Origin: Nitrospirota bacterium
GTDB lineage: Bacteria > Nitrospirota > JACRHL01
Direction of reading: 5' to 3'
Assembly (NCBI GenBank): GCA_029881725.1
Contig: JAOUMB010000001.1
Span: 81,321 to 124,683, forward strand
DNA: 43,363 nucleotides
Shown in pieces: positions 9,395-16,807 of this stretch (the first letter of the stretch is position 1; the number at the start of each line of letters is the position of its first letter). A program made the position numbers and the translations under genes. The notes beneath the pieces were generated by a model. That model was not told where the DNA came from and did no database searches. It saw nothing but the letters and a program-made list of their open reading frames with translations.

Positions 9395-9414
9395 AGCCGG
9401 TGATCGATCCGGCT
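9395..9414. promoter_or_regulatory. Inverted repeat upstream of the desaturase, possible operator
   Basis: AGCCGG (9395-9400) and CCGGCT (9409-9414) form an exact inverted repeat with an 8-base spacer containing ATCGAT. It lies in the divergent region between the activator and desaturase genes. Its function is inferred only from symmetry and position. Confidence 0.3.
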
Positions 9415-9436
9415 GCGCGGGACCGATCGAGCCAAA

Positions 9437-9464
9437 CCGCCGCTGGCGAATAGGGCAGCGGCGG
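9437..9464 (+). promoter_or_regulatory. GC-rich hairpin in the desaturase leader
   Basis: CCGCCGCTG (9437-9445) pairs perfectly with CAGCGGCGG (9456-9464) across a 10-base loop. No U-tract follows, so it is not a terminator. It could be a leader hairpin of the desaturase message or a DNA-binding site. Not matched to any known element. Confidence 0.35.
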
Positions 9465-9552
9465 GGTAAGATGAGTAGTTGATGGGGAATTCACTATTTT
9501 TCCGGTGACCGGCCCGCACGCCCGCGCCACCGCCCACGGAGCCCACCCTTAC

Positions 9553-10719
9553 ATGCATGAACCCTACCGGCCGGGACGTGGTCTGTCCGCAGTCAACTGG
9601 CCCACGACGCTGTTTCTGATCATATCGCCACTGGCCGGAATCGCCGGCACCGCCTGGTGGGCCATGAGCGGTCATTTCAACGGGGCCACCCTGGCCCTGT
9701 TTTTTGCCACCTGGGCCGCCACCGCCATGGGCATCACCGGCGGCTATCACCGCCTGTTCTCCCACCGCGCCTATACCGCAAAAGGCCCGCTTCGGGTGCT
9801 GCTGATGCTTTGCGGCGGCGCCGCCTGGGAAGGATCGTGTCTGGAGTGGTCCCGCGATCACCGCCGCCACCACAAATACGTGGACACCGATCACGATCCC
9901 TACAACATCGGGCAGGGTTTCTGGTGGGCCCACGTCCTTTGGCTGGTATACAACCGCAAGGAAGCGGTGGATCCGGCGGAGGTACCGGACCTGTGGGCCG
10001 ATCCGCTGATGCGCTTTGAGCACCGCTTTTACCCGTGGATTGCCACGGTGACCAGCTTTTTCATCCCCATCGCCGTGTGCGCCGCATGGGGCGACCCGTG
10101 GGGGGGGCTGTTCGTGGCCTCCACCCTTCGCATCGTCGCCAACCACCACAGCACATTCCTGATCAACAGCCTGAGCCATATCGCCGGATCACAGCCGTAT
10201 TCCGACAGCCACAGCGCCCGGGACAACTGGTTCACCGCCCTGCTCACCTTTGGCGAGGGGTATCACAACTACCACCACGAGTTCGCGTCCGACTACCGCA
10301 ATGGCGTGCGTGCCTACCAGTGGGATCCGACCAAATGGCTGATCTGGAGCTGTTCCGTACTGGGGATGGCCACGGATCTGAAGCGGGTGGCGGCCGAAAA
10401 AGTGGCGGCCAAACGGCTGGAAATGCTTGAGAAGCGGCTGGCCGAAAAACTGGCCCGGAGGCGGGTTCCGCTTTCCGTACGTGCCGAGGCGGCGCTGGAG
10501 CAGGCCCGCGGGCAGGTGCATCAGGCGCTGAACCATGCGGCCCGGCTGCGCAAGGAACAGCATCGGATTCTGGCCCAACTGCGGCAGAACGCCAGCGCGG
10601 AACTGACCCGCGCGCTGGCCGAATTGAAGGAAAAGCTGAAGCAGGCGGAGCGCGATCTGGCGAGCACCCTGGCCGCCTGGCAGGTCGCCGCGCAAGGCGC
10701 CGGACGGGCCATCGCCTGA
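9553..10719 (+). CDS. Acyl-CoA/acyl-lipid delta-9 fatty-acid desaturase with coiled-coil tail
   Basis: A di-iron membrane desaturase that would introduce a double bond into long acyl chains using oxygen and an electron donor. All histidine boxes are present: HRLFSH, the HRRHH box followed by KYVDTDHDPY, HHSTFLINS, and YHNYHHEFASDYRNG. Hydrophobic segments surround them (WPTTLFLIISPLAGIAG, ATLALFFATWAATAMG, YPWIATVTSFFIPIAV). After the desaturase core, about 110 charged, Ala/Leu/Lys/Glu-rich residues form a predicted helical coiled coil, which is longer than usual for this family. I start at ATG 9553 (388 residues); an in-frame GTG at 9505 is possible. It ends at a shared bidirectional terminator. 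The nearby sigma-54 activator is divergent, but a regulatory link is only a guess. Confidence 0.92.
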   Translation: MHEPYRPGRGLSAVNWPTTLFLIISPLAGIAGTAWWAMSGHFNGATLALFFATWAATAMGITGGYHRLFSHRAYTAKGPLRVLLMLCGGAAWEGSCLEWSRDHRRHHKYVDTDHDPYNIGQGFWWAHVLWLVYNRKEAVDPAEVPDLWADPLMRFEHRFYPWIATVTSFFIPIAVCAAWGDPWGGLFVASTLRIVANHHSTFLINSLSHIAGSQPYSDSHSARDNWFTALLTFGEGYHNYHHEFASDYRNGVRAYQWDPTKWLIWSCSVLGMATDLKRVAAEKVAAKRLEMLEKRLAEKLARRRVPLSVRAEAALEQARGQVHQALNHAARLRKEQHRILAQLRQNASAELTRALAELKEKLKQAERDLASTLAAWQVAAQGAGRAIA

Positions 10720-10777
10720 CACGCGATTTCGTGCCCGGACCGGGATTTCGTATTCCGGTCCCGCACCCGGAACATTC

Positions 10778-10819
10778 AAAAAAGGCCGTAATCCCGCTCC
10801 GGGGTTGCGGCCTTTTTTT
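10778..10819 (+). terminator. Bidirectional terminator between desaturase and small membrane ORF
   Basis: Six A's, a GC-rich stem of about 12 bp (GGCCG arm 10784-10788, CGGCC arm 10808-10812, plus an inner AATCCCG/CGGGGTT part with one G-T pair) and seven T's at 10813-10819. The symmetry of A- and T-tracts lets it stop transcription from both sides. Confidence 0.93.
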
Positions 10820-10840
10820 ATACATCGTTGCCGAGGGGGA

Positions 10841-10930
10841 TCAGACGGACTGCAGCACCAACCAGCAACTGAAGATCAATGCCGCGATGCCGGCCATGAA
10901 CAGGTTGAGGTTGTGGATTATCATCTTCAT
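10841..10930 (-). CDS. Possible 29-residue single-span membrane protein
   Basis: A very short frame from ATG at 10930 to TGA at 10841-10843. It begins MKMIIHNLNLFMAG and continues with the hydrophobic IAALIFSCWLVLQSV, so almost the whole protein is one membrane helix. GGTGGGA lies eight bases before the ATG. The frame ends 21 bases before a terminator that works on this strand, which supports a real transcript. I recognise no family. Such mini-proteins often tune larger membrane complexes, but no partner is indicated. The alternative is chance hydrophobic coding in a trailer region. Confidence 0.5.
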   Translation of the reverse strand: MKMIIHNLNLFMAGIAALIFSCWLVLQSV

Positions 10931-11313
10931 TTTCAATCCCACCGGATTGTCGCCGGAACCCCTGTGGCTCCGTGGCCGTTTCTGCCCTCTCAAGTTTGCA
11001 TACGCCGTGCCACTCGCGCGTTACGGGGAAGGGACCACGCCCCTCGGCACCGAAGCCCGGATATCCAATCGCTTTTGCACAGTGCCCGTCGCCCTTTAAC
11101 CACGGGCATTTTCCCGCCATCAGGGGAGGTGCCGGGCGGATCCCGCAGCGGACGTCACCGGGATGCCGACGACCCGATTCCGGGGCGGACGGACCATGCA
11201 CATCCGCGCTCCCCGTGTGTTTTTTACCTGAATTTCTTCCCTTCCTCCCAAACGGCGGCTACGTTTGCAGAAACGGGGCGAATGCGATTCGCCCCCGGGC
11301 ACAGGGGAATCCC
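10931..11313. other. Intergenic region with one perfect hairpin
   Basis: No gene is supported. The long frame starting near 10972 is an in-frame upstream extension without start signals. The right end has a perfect 8-bp hairpin, GGGGCGAA (11275-11282) / TTCGCCCC (11288-11295), 18 bases before the next ATG. It could influence ribosome access to that gene. Confidence 0.5.
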
Positions 11314-11544
11314 ATGGAGACCACCATTCAACTGAAAAGCGGAGACGTGCTGATTCGCGATATCGGCAAGTCCGCCCCTCCCGCCCCGCACGGGCGCGGC
11401 TGGGTGCACGTGTCCGCCGGGGTGTTGCACACCACAGACTACTACCCGGTCCTGCAGGCACGGGTGCTGATTCGCGCCAAGGGGGTGGCGCGGGTGCGGC
11501 GCGGCAATATCGAGGTGTGGCCACGGCCGGTGAACCCGGCGTGA
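11314..11544 (+). CDS. Small hypothetical protein (76 residues)
   Basis: ATG at 11314 follows AGGGGA with a five-base spacing and ends in TGA at 11542-11544. The protein is basic, with no signal peptide or membrane span. It contains SGDVLIRDIGK, GRGWVHVSAGVLHTTDYYPV and a beta-rich RVLIRAKGVARVRRGNIEVW end that could form a small barrel. I do not recognise a family. The methyltransferase gene starts 37 bases downstream on the same strand, so the two may be co-transcribed. The perfect hairpin just upstream might affect its translation. Confidence 0.6.
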   Translation: METTIQLKSGDVLIRDIGKSAPPAPHGRGWVHVSAGVLHTTDYYPVLQARVLIRAKGVARVRRGNIEVWPRPVNPA

Positions 11545-11581
11545 CCCGAAGGCGCCCCACGGCGCACCCGGCCGCCAGCCG

Positions 11582-12280
11582 GTGACCGGCAGTCCGGAGC
11601 CGGCGTTGCCGCGAGGCGCGGTCATCCGCTTTTACGACCAGTTCGGCGCACGCCAGGACCATCAGGCGTGGTATGAAAAACCGGCGCTGGACGCCCTTGT
11701 CGACCACGCCGGGTTCGACACCTGCGGCCATGTGGTGGAGTTCGGTTGCGGAACCGGACAACTGGCTGCCGACTGTCTGGCCCGCCACCTGACCGGGCGC
11801 GCGGTGTGGACCGCCACCGACGCCAGCGCCACCATGTGCCGCCTGGCCGCCGACCGGCTGGCCCGGTTTGGCAACCGGGCGCGGGTGATTCACACCGATG
11901 GCTCCCCCGCCCTGCCGGTAACCGATGGCGACGCCGACCGGGTGGTCAGTACGTATGTCCTGGATCTGATGGACAAGAACGACATTCTCACCCTGCTTGC
12001 GGACGCCCACCGGGTGCTGATTCCAGGCGGGCTGCTGTGCCTGACTGGACTCACCTTCGGTTCCACTCCCCTGTCCCGCCTGACGGTGGCCCTGTGGCGC
12101 CGGATCTATCGCAACAACCCGGTGCGGGTGGGAGGATGCCGCCCACTGGATATGGCCCAATGGCTGGACCCGGAACGATGGCAGATGGTAACCAATCAAA
12201 CGGTCACCGCCCGGGGGCTGGTGCCGTCGGCGGTGGTGGTGGCGAAACGGCTCCCGAATCCGCATAATGGGCGTCCATAA
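11582..12280 (+). CDS. Class I SAM-dependent methyltransferase
   Basis: A 232-residue Rossmann-fold methyltransferase. The SAM-binding motif I is VVEFGCGTGQLA at about residues 51-62. Motif II is around ATDASATMCRLAADRL, an acidic DGSPALPVTDGDADRVVSTY stretch follows, and the later strand LIPGGLLCLTGL is typical of the UbiE/Methyltransf_11 group. The substrate cannot be deduced. The start is a GTG at 11582, since the frame has no ATG before the SAM motif. It is followed after 26 bases by a gene for an exported protein on the same strand. Confidence 0.85.
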   Translation: MTGSPEPALPRGAVIRFYDQFGARQDHQAWYEKPALDALVDHAGFDTCGHVVEFGCGTGQLAADCLARHLTGRAVWTATDASATMCRLAADRLARFGNRARVIHTDGSPALPVTDGDADRVVSTYVLDLMDKNDILTLLADAHRVLIPGGLLCLTGLTFGSTPLSRLTVALWRRIYRNNPVRVGGCRPLDMAQWLDPERWQMVTNQTVTARGLVPSAVVVAKRLPNPHNGRP

Positions 12281-12306
12281 TGCCATCCTGATTGCACCGG
12301 AAGCCC

Positions 12307-12786
12307 ATGCGCATCGCCCCGATCATCCTGTTGTCCGCCCTGCTGCTCATCACGGCCAGCCCCGCCCGCGCGCTGGACCTGGACCGCACCGAGCCGGGCA
12401 CCTACTCCCGCGAACCCGGCTCCATCGTGATGACCGAAATGCTGCTGGCCGCCGTGAGCGCGAGCGCCATGTTCTCTCCAGAGGTATACGGAGGGCTGTT
12501 GCTGGTTTCGGCGCCGGTGGTGCACTTTGCGGCGGGCAAGGAGTCCCCCCCCCTGCTGCGCTGGGGAATGCCGCTGTTCTACGCGACGCTGGGGATCTAC
12601 AACGTCACCGTGCTCGCGGACGACACGTACAACGAGGCACGCATCTTCCGCGAGAACTTCGCCGCCTGGAACGGGCTGTATATCTATGCACTGACCCACT
12701 CCCCGGCGCAGAACGACAGCCCGCTTTCGGCGGGGGTGTCCGCCCTGCCGGGCCGCGTCCTGCTCACCGCTTCCCTGCGCTTCTAG
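12307..12786 (+). CDS. Hypothetical exported or membrane protein
   Basis: A 159-residue protein with a clear signal peptide: MRIAP, a hydrophobic run IILLSALLLITA and the cleavage-like SPARA before LDLDR. The mature part has two moderately hydrophobic stretches (EVYGGLLLVSAPVVHFA and LLRWGMPLFYATLGIYNVTV) and ends in RVLLTASLRF. An aromatic C-terminal Phe is compatible with an outer-membrane protein, but the protein is short and no barrel family is recognised. ATG at 12307, preceded by CCGGAAG, is chosen over an upstream TTG. It converges on the next gene with only five bases between stop codons. Confidence 0.65.
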   Translation: MRIAPIILLSALLLITASPARALDLDRTEPGTYSREPGSIVMTEMLLAAVSASAMFSPEVYGGLLLVSAPVVHFAAGKESPPLLRWGMPLFYATLGIYNVTVLADDTYNEARIFRENFAAWNGLYIYALTHSPAQNDSPLSAGVSALPGRVLLTASLRF

Positions 12787-12791
12787 CGGCC

Positions 12792-13391
12792 TCAGCGGCG
12801 CCCGCCGGGGCCCCGTCCACCATCCCAATCCCCGCCGTCCCGGTCACGACCGCGCTCCATATCCATATCCCGATCCGGACCGCCAAGGCGCGGCGGTGGT
12901 CCGATCCGTGCCTCCATGCGGCGCTCGAAGCGTTCCGTCAATCCCGCCGCATCGCCTTCACGGGCGGCGTGACGAAGTTCCTCGGTCACCATTTCCCGTG
13001 CCGCCGTGGCATCGTACCGCTCCAGGTGCATGGCCTGATTCATGTACCGCACCGTTTCGTTCAGGCAGTCCCCCCTGCACCCCTCGTTGAGCGCGGTCTG
13101 GGTCATCGTTTTCAGGTTTTCCTCGTTGCCGCCCAGTGCCAGATGCTGCTGAATCCGGTTTTGCAGGCGAATCTCCTGCCGGGCCGTCATTCCGGCCTCT
13201 TTTCCCAACCGCTCCGCAATCCGCTCGGCGTCGTAGCTGCGCTCGCGCAGCCGGTCCCGATCCATGTCTCCGGTTTGAGCGGCCTCCTCCTGCAATTCCC
13301 CGTCCGCCAGCAACCATTGCGGTTCGCCTGCCGCCGCAGGGGCCCCCGTTCCAAGCATCACCACCGCCAATAATGTGATCCACCCGTTCAT
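12792..13391 (-). CDS. Hypothetical periplasmic protein with Asp/Arg/Gly-rich tail
   Basis: A 199-residue exported protein. It has a signal peptide (MNGWITLLAVVMLGTGAPAAA), a charged helical middle (ERIAERLGKEAGMTARQEIR and similar), a single cysteine pair in CRGDC, and a low-complexity end rich in Asp, Arg and Gly (RDMDMERGRDRDGGDWDGG). The two cysteines could form a disulphide in the periplasm. I recognise no family. The start at 13391 is well defined by GGAGGGAGGATC directly upstream; the longer open frame to 13535 runs through a terminator and is rejected. Confidence 0.75.
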   Translation of the reverse strand: MNGWITLLAVVMLGTGAPAAAGEPQWLLADGELQEEAAQTGDMDRDRLRERSYDAERIAERLGKEAGMTARQEIRLQNRIQQHLALGGNEENLKTMTQTALNEGCRGDCLNETVRYMNQAMHLERYDATAAREMVTEELRHAAREGDAAGLTERFERRMEARIGPPPRLGGPDRDMDMERGRDRDGGDWDGGRGPGGRR

Positions 13392-13473
13392 GATCCTCCC
13401 TCCACAAAATCCGCTGTTTCCCACCCTCGGCCCTTGGTTTGAATCTAGCACCCCGCCCCGCCGAGCGCAGGTG

Positions 13474-13523
13474 AAAAAAAACCGCCGTGGGCGGGACCCG
13501 GCAGGGCCCCGCCCACGGCGGTT
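13474..13523 (-). terminator. Strong rho-independent terminator after HTH paralogue 3
   Basis: A perfect 16-bp stem pairs 13480-13495 with 13508-13523. On the minus strand it is followed by a run of eight T's (plus-strand A's at 13474-13481). It lies 22 bases beyond the stop codon of the HTH gene. Confidence 0.95.
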
Positions 13524-13544
13524 CTGGGCAACCATTGTCAGTCG

Positions 13545-13982
13545 TCAGCGGATCTTGCGCGCCATCTCACGGGCGATACGGGTCAACTCGACGATATTTT
13601 CCCGATCCAGCCCAAGGGTGGACTGAATCAGCCGTGACACCTCTTCCGGCGCCCGCTCCATGGCGTTGCTGAGCACCGATGAAACACGGCCGGAGTGGGC
13701 CATCAGGGTGTCCGGATCCTCGCCCAGGGCACGGGCGATGGTACGCACGCGCTCCTCGCGCGGTGGACGTGCCTCGCCCCGTTCGATCTGCGAGAGATAG
13801 GCGGCGCTGATGCCCACCATCTTGGCAAACTCCCGCAGCCGGTAGCCCTTGCTGTTGCGCAGGGAGCGCAACATCGGACCGAAACTCCCCTCCGCCATCT
13901 CCGTGTTGACGGAGGTTGAGGAAGCGGAGCGATACGCATCGATGGTGTGTTGCGCAAAACTGCGCTGTTCGTTGTAGTTCAT
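13545..13982 (-). CDS. Short HTH (XRE-type) regulator, paralogue 3
   Basis: A 145-residue relative of the proteins at 3236 and 4994. The N-terminal 40 residues are polar and variable. The helix-turn-helix reads REFAKMVGISAAYLSQIERG. The tail keeps the pattern (AHSGRVSSVL, RAPEEVSRLI, LDRENIVELT) but has diverged more than the other two copies and ends in basic ARKIR. ATG at 13982 follows AAGGGGGGAAA. The gene has its own terminator and an AT-rich upstream region, so it is a single-gene transcript. DNA targets are unknown. Confidence 0.87.
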   Translation of the reverse strand: MNYNEQRSFAQHTIDAYRSASSTSVNTEMAEGSFGPMLRSLRNSKGYRLREFAKMVGISAAYLSQIERGEARPPREERVRTIARALGEDPDTLMAHSGRVSSVLSNAMERAPEEVSRLIQSTLGLDRENIVELTRIAREMARKIR

Positions 13983-14370
13983 TTTCCCCCCTTCCACTGC
14001 CCTGCGGCAGTGGTACCCACGAGTGGTCTGTTGTTCATCCGTGCGAATGGTGGCTATCCACCAAACGCATTTTGTAACTATGCGGTACTCGAAGCCTCGT
14101 ACGCAAGTTCCCCTCGCGCATACGATTCCGTGTGTGCGCATTTTTCACATCGGACGCCCGTAGGCCACAACTGAAGGGACAACCTATTAAAAAATAATAA
14201 AACCAATTGGATACGACTGATTATTAATTAACAAACCGGGATGTTTTGCTCCGGTTTGAAAGGATGCATTCACCCGTACACAGGGATGAATTGTGCCAGC
14301 GTGGCTCCCGGGATTGGTGCGTTCAGGGTGTAACCGGACGGTAACCTTCGGGGTCCGTCGCGGGCGTCGG
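13983..14370. other. AT-rich intergenic region upstream of HTH paralogue 3
   Basis: No supported gene. An AT-rich block at about 14185-14235 contrasts sharply with the surroundings and probably contains the leftward promoter for the HTH gene, although I cannot assign -35 and -10 hexamers with confidence. Two short open frames here lack ribosome-binding sites. Confidence 0.5.
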
Positions 14371-14703
14371 TCACCCTTCAACCAGGGCGTAGTCCATCAG
14401 CAGGTGGTAAATGTGCTTCAGTTCGGCGGCGCCGATAGTGCTGAAGTGTACCCCCAGGCCGCCGGGAGTGATGCGTTTGACCACGCCCTGCGCTTCCACG
14501 CGCACCATCTTGGGCACGTTATGGGTCATCAGCAGGCTCAGTTTCATGCCCTCCCGGGCATGCTCCGTATTGCAGCAGATGAACACCCCGTCCAGGCTCA
14601 GGTCACGGGCCAGCCCCGCAAAGCGCCTGCCATTCTTGCCGGTGGCAATCACCGCCATCTCCACCGGGGTGCGTCCAAACTGTCTGCGTTCCGCATCGCT
14701 CAT
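14371..14703 (-). CDS. PilZ-domain protein (c-di-GMP receptor)
   Basis: A stand-alone PilZ domain of 110 residues. Both c-di-GMP-binding motifs are intact: the arginine motif in RRQFGRTPVEM and the D-x-S-x-x-G motif in DLSLDGVFI. The protein would change shape or partner when the second messenger c-di-GMP rises, commonly affecting motility, surface polysaccharide or chemotaxis. ATG at 14703 follows GGAGG and lies 13 bases after the stop codon of another PilZ gene, so the two are co-transcribed. An in-frame ATG at 14727 overlaps that gene and is less likely. Confidence 0.9.
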   Translation of the reverse strand: MSDAERRQFGRTPVEMAVIATGKNGRRFAGLARDLSLDGVFICCNTEHAREGMKLSLLMTHNVPKMVRVEAQGVVKRITPGGLGVHFSTIGAAELKHIYHLLMDYALVEG

Positions 14704-14716
14704 CAGGCGGCCTCCA

Positions 14717-15049
14717 TCATTCACCATCCGGGTTGTACAGGAACAGGTCGTGCAATTTGCGCTCGTTGTCCGGGTCTATGTCGTCAAAGGCGATGCCGAT
14801 CAGCGATTCCCTCGCCCACACCACGGTACCGGGGGTTTGGATATTGACCGCGCCTTCGCCGCTTCCGAAGCGCAGCAACACGTCGCAGTGGGTACCCACC
14901 GGCAGCGGGTCCAGGCACGACAGCGCGCACCCCCCCATGCCCACATCCCCGGTCATGCCGTCGATATGACGCCCCTCGGCAGTGGTTACCACCACCCACA
15001 TTTCCACGTTGGAGCGGTCGTGATCCCGCTTGAAAAATACCTTGCCCAT
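14717..15049 (-). CDS. PilZ-domain protein, upstream partner
   Basis: A second single-domain PilZ protein of 110 residues. The N-terminal arginine motif is FKRDHDRSNVEM. The second motif reads TGDVGMGGCAL, so Gly replaces the usual Ser of D-x-S-x-x-G, a change also present in the PilZ protein at 16808. Binding of c-di-GMP is still plausible but less certain than for the downstream neighbour. ATG at 15049 is preceded by GAGGG at five bases. It forms a two-gene unit with the PilZ gene ending at 14371. Confidence 0.87.
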   Translation of the reverse strand: MGKVFFKRDHDRSNVEMWVVVTTAEGRHIDGMTGDVGMGGCALSCLDPLPVGTHCDVLLRFGSGEGAVNIQTPGTVVWARESLIGIAFDDIDPDNERKLHDLFLYNPDGE

Positions 15050-15169
15050 GGCTGCCCTCGCGTGGGAATACCGAACGCCACGCGCGCACGGCTACCTCTC
15101 CTTATCGGCGCGGAGGTTCCAGCCTTGACGGGAGGGATGACTTGTTTTTTTCAAACAGGTGGAAGGCGC

Positions 15170-15871
15170 TCAGGAATCGTCGGTTCCGGTGCGCGGATTG
15201 GCATTTTCCATGCGGGCCCGCAGCGCCCCGGCCTCGTCCCGCAAGGCGGCATTCTCCGGCTCCAGGGCGGCAGCGCTTTCCAGCACCGCCACGGCGTCCA
15301 CCAGCCGTCCCTGCATCACCATCACCCGCCCCAGCGCGGCACGGCAACCGGCATGCTCCGGCTCCGCGGCCACGGCCTGCAACAGTACCGCGTGCGCCTC
15401 CGCCAGCCGCCCCTGATCGGCCAGCGCCAGCCCCAACCCCGTCAGCAATTCCGGATCGTAGGGGATGGACGCCAGCGCATGGCGGTAGCTGTCCACCGCC
15501 TCCTCCGGCTCCCCGGCCAGACGCAGCGCGTCGCCCAGCAGACGGTGGGTATGCACGTGCTGAGGACGCACCAGCGCCGCGCGGCGATAGCAGTTTACCG
15601 CCTCGGTCAGTTCCCCCGCGTCCATATGCAGACGGGCCAGAGTGTGCAGATAGGCCAGTTGTTCCGGCTTCTCGGACGCCGCCCGCTCCAGCATGGCCAC
15701 CGCCTCGGCCTGCCGCCCGGCGGCCGCGTGCAGCACCCCCAGACGGTAGAGCGCCTCCGTGTTGCGCGGGCGGTTGGTCAACACCTGTTCATAGATGGCG
15801 CGCGCCTCCTCGACGTGCCCCTGCTCCGCCAATTTTGCGGCCTTGTCCAGACGTGCCTGGATATTGCGCAT
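15170..15871 (-). CDS. Tetratricopeptide-repeat protein
   Basis: A 233-residue protein made almost wholly of about six TPR units, for example AEQGHVEEARAIYEQVLTNR, AAGRQAEAVAMLERAASEKP and LAGEPEEAVDSYRHALASIP. TPRs build a superhelical scaffold for protein binding. No signal peptide, membrane span or enzymatic domain is seen once the start is placed at ATG 15871 (behind GGGGGG). The longer frame to 15982 adds a Gly/Pro-rich segment without start signals. The gene is 120 bases upstream of the PilZ pair on the same strand, so it may belong to the same transcript and serve as a scaffold for c-di-GMP-dependent control; that link is inference. Confidence 0.88.
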   Translation of the reverse strand: MRNIQARLDKAAKLAEQGHVEEARAIYEQVLTNRPRNTEALYRLGVLHAAAGRQAEAVAMLERAASEKPEQLAYLHTLARLHMDAGELTEAVNCYRRAALVRPQHVHTHRLLGDALRLAGEPEEAVDSYRHALASIPYDPELLTGLGLALADQGRLAEAHAVLLQAVAAEPEHAGCRAALGRVMVMQGRLVDAVAVLESAAALEPENAALRDEAGALRARMENANPRTGTDDS

Positions 15872-16088
15872 GTGCCCCCCGGGATTATATATCGCCCGCC
15901 GTCCCCGTTCGGGGCCAGCGTGGCTGGGTATCGCTTGGTGGGGTCCACCGCCGCCCCCGCGGGCGAAAACGGCAGACCGCAATACTCATCCTTTCACGGG
16001 GTCCGGCGCTGGTCAAGCGACACCGTTTCCTCCGCATGACCACGGGCGCTAGAATGAAGCACTCCGTTTACACCGGGAGCTTTAACGC

Positions 16089-16541
16089 ATGGGTAACTGG
16101 CGGGAACGACGGCGGGCGGATCTGGGCCGGATTCACCAGGCGCGCCGCAGCATGGACCTGGACGATCCCACCTATCGCGCCCTGCTGCGCGACCTGACCG
16201 GACATGACAGCGCCGCCGAGCTGGACGCCAACGGTCTGGCCCGGGTAATCGCCTTTTTCCGTGAATGCGGCGCGCTGACATCCGCCCCCGCGCCGGCCAC
16301 CCCCCGCTCACGCCCCTCCCACGTGGGACGTCTGCGCGCCATGTGGCGTGGTCTGGCCGCCTGCGGACAGGTGGCCGACGGCAGCCCCCAGGCACTGGAC
16401 CGCTTTGTCCGCCATCACATCGGCTGCGCCGGGGTGGCCGCCCTGAACGCCGATCAGGCCGCCCGCGTCACGCATCTGCTCAAGACCTGGCAACGGCGGC
16501 GACCGGGACGGCGGGGCCGCCCCAACGGGCGTGGCCACTGA
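16089..16541 (+). CDS. GemA-like protein (phage Mu gp16 / DUF1018 family)
   Basis: A 150-residue protein whose two halves match my memory of the Mu GemA/gp16 family. The first half reads RRADLGRIHQARRSMDLDD, then TYRALLRDLTGHDSAAELD and GLARVIAFFR. The second reads GRLRAMWRGLAACGQVAD, then ALDRFVRHHIGCAG and LNADQAARVTHLLKTW. In phage Mu, GemA is an early protein that modulates host gene expression. Here no other phage gene is near, so it is either a remnant or a recruited chromosomal regulator. The start ATG 16089 is preceded by GGGAG at nine bases. It diverges from the TPR gene. Confidence 0.75.
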   Translation: MGNWRERRRADLGRIHQARRSMDLDDPTYRALLRDLTGHDSAAELDANGLARVIAFFRECGALTSAPAPATPRSRPSHVGRLRAMWRGLAACGQVADGSPQALDRFVRHHIGCAGVAALNADQAARVTHLLKTWQRRRPGRRGRPNGRGH

Positions 16542-16807
16542 TGCGGGCCACCGGGGCATGCGGGTGCCGACGCTCCGGCCCGGCGGCTCAGCGGGGCGGT
16601 CTATTCCCCCGGAGCCGGTGCTGCCCGCCTCCGGGGGGAGATATTCGCCGGATTAAACGGAATTCCGGTATCGAACAGGTGAACAAAATGGAAAGTTGGT
16701 GGTAACCTTCATACGCGTCGGGGTCACCGGGGGACGTGACCACCGCCCGCGGCCGGGAGAGGGAACATCCGGCGGCGGTTCGACACCCCAAGGGAGCACG
16801 TTGTCCA

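Noticed and set aside
10972-11313. Upstream extension of the 76-residue gene
   Set aside because: The added sequence has no plausible start signals and low-complexity composition; ATG 11314 has a good ribosome-binding site.
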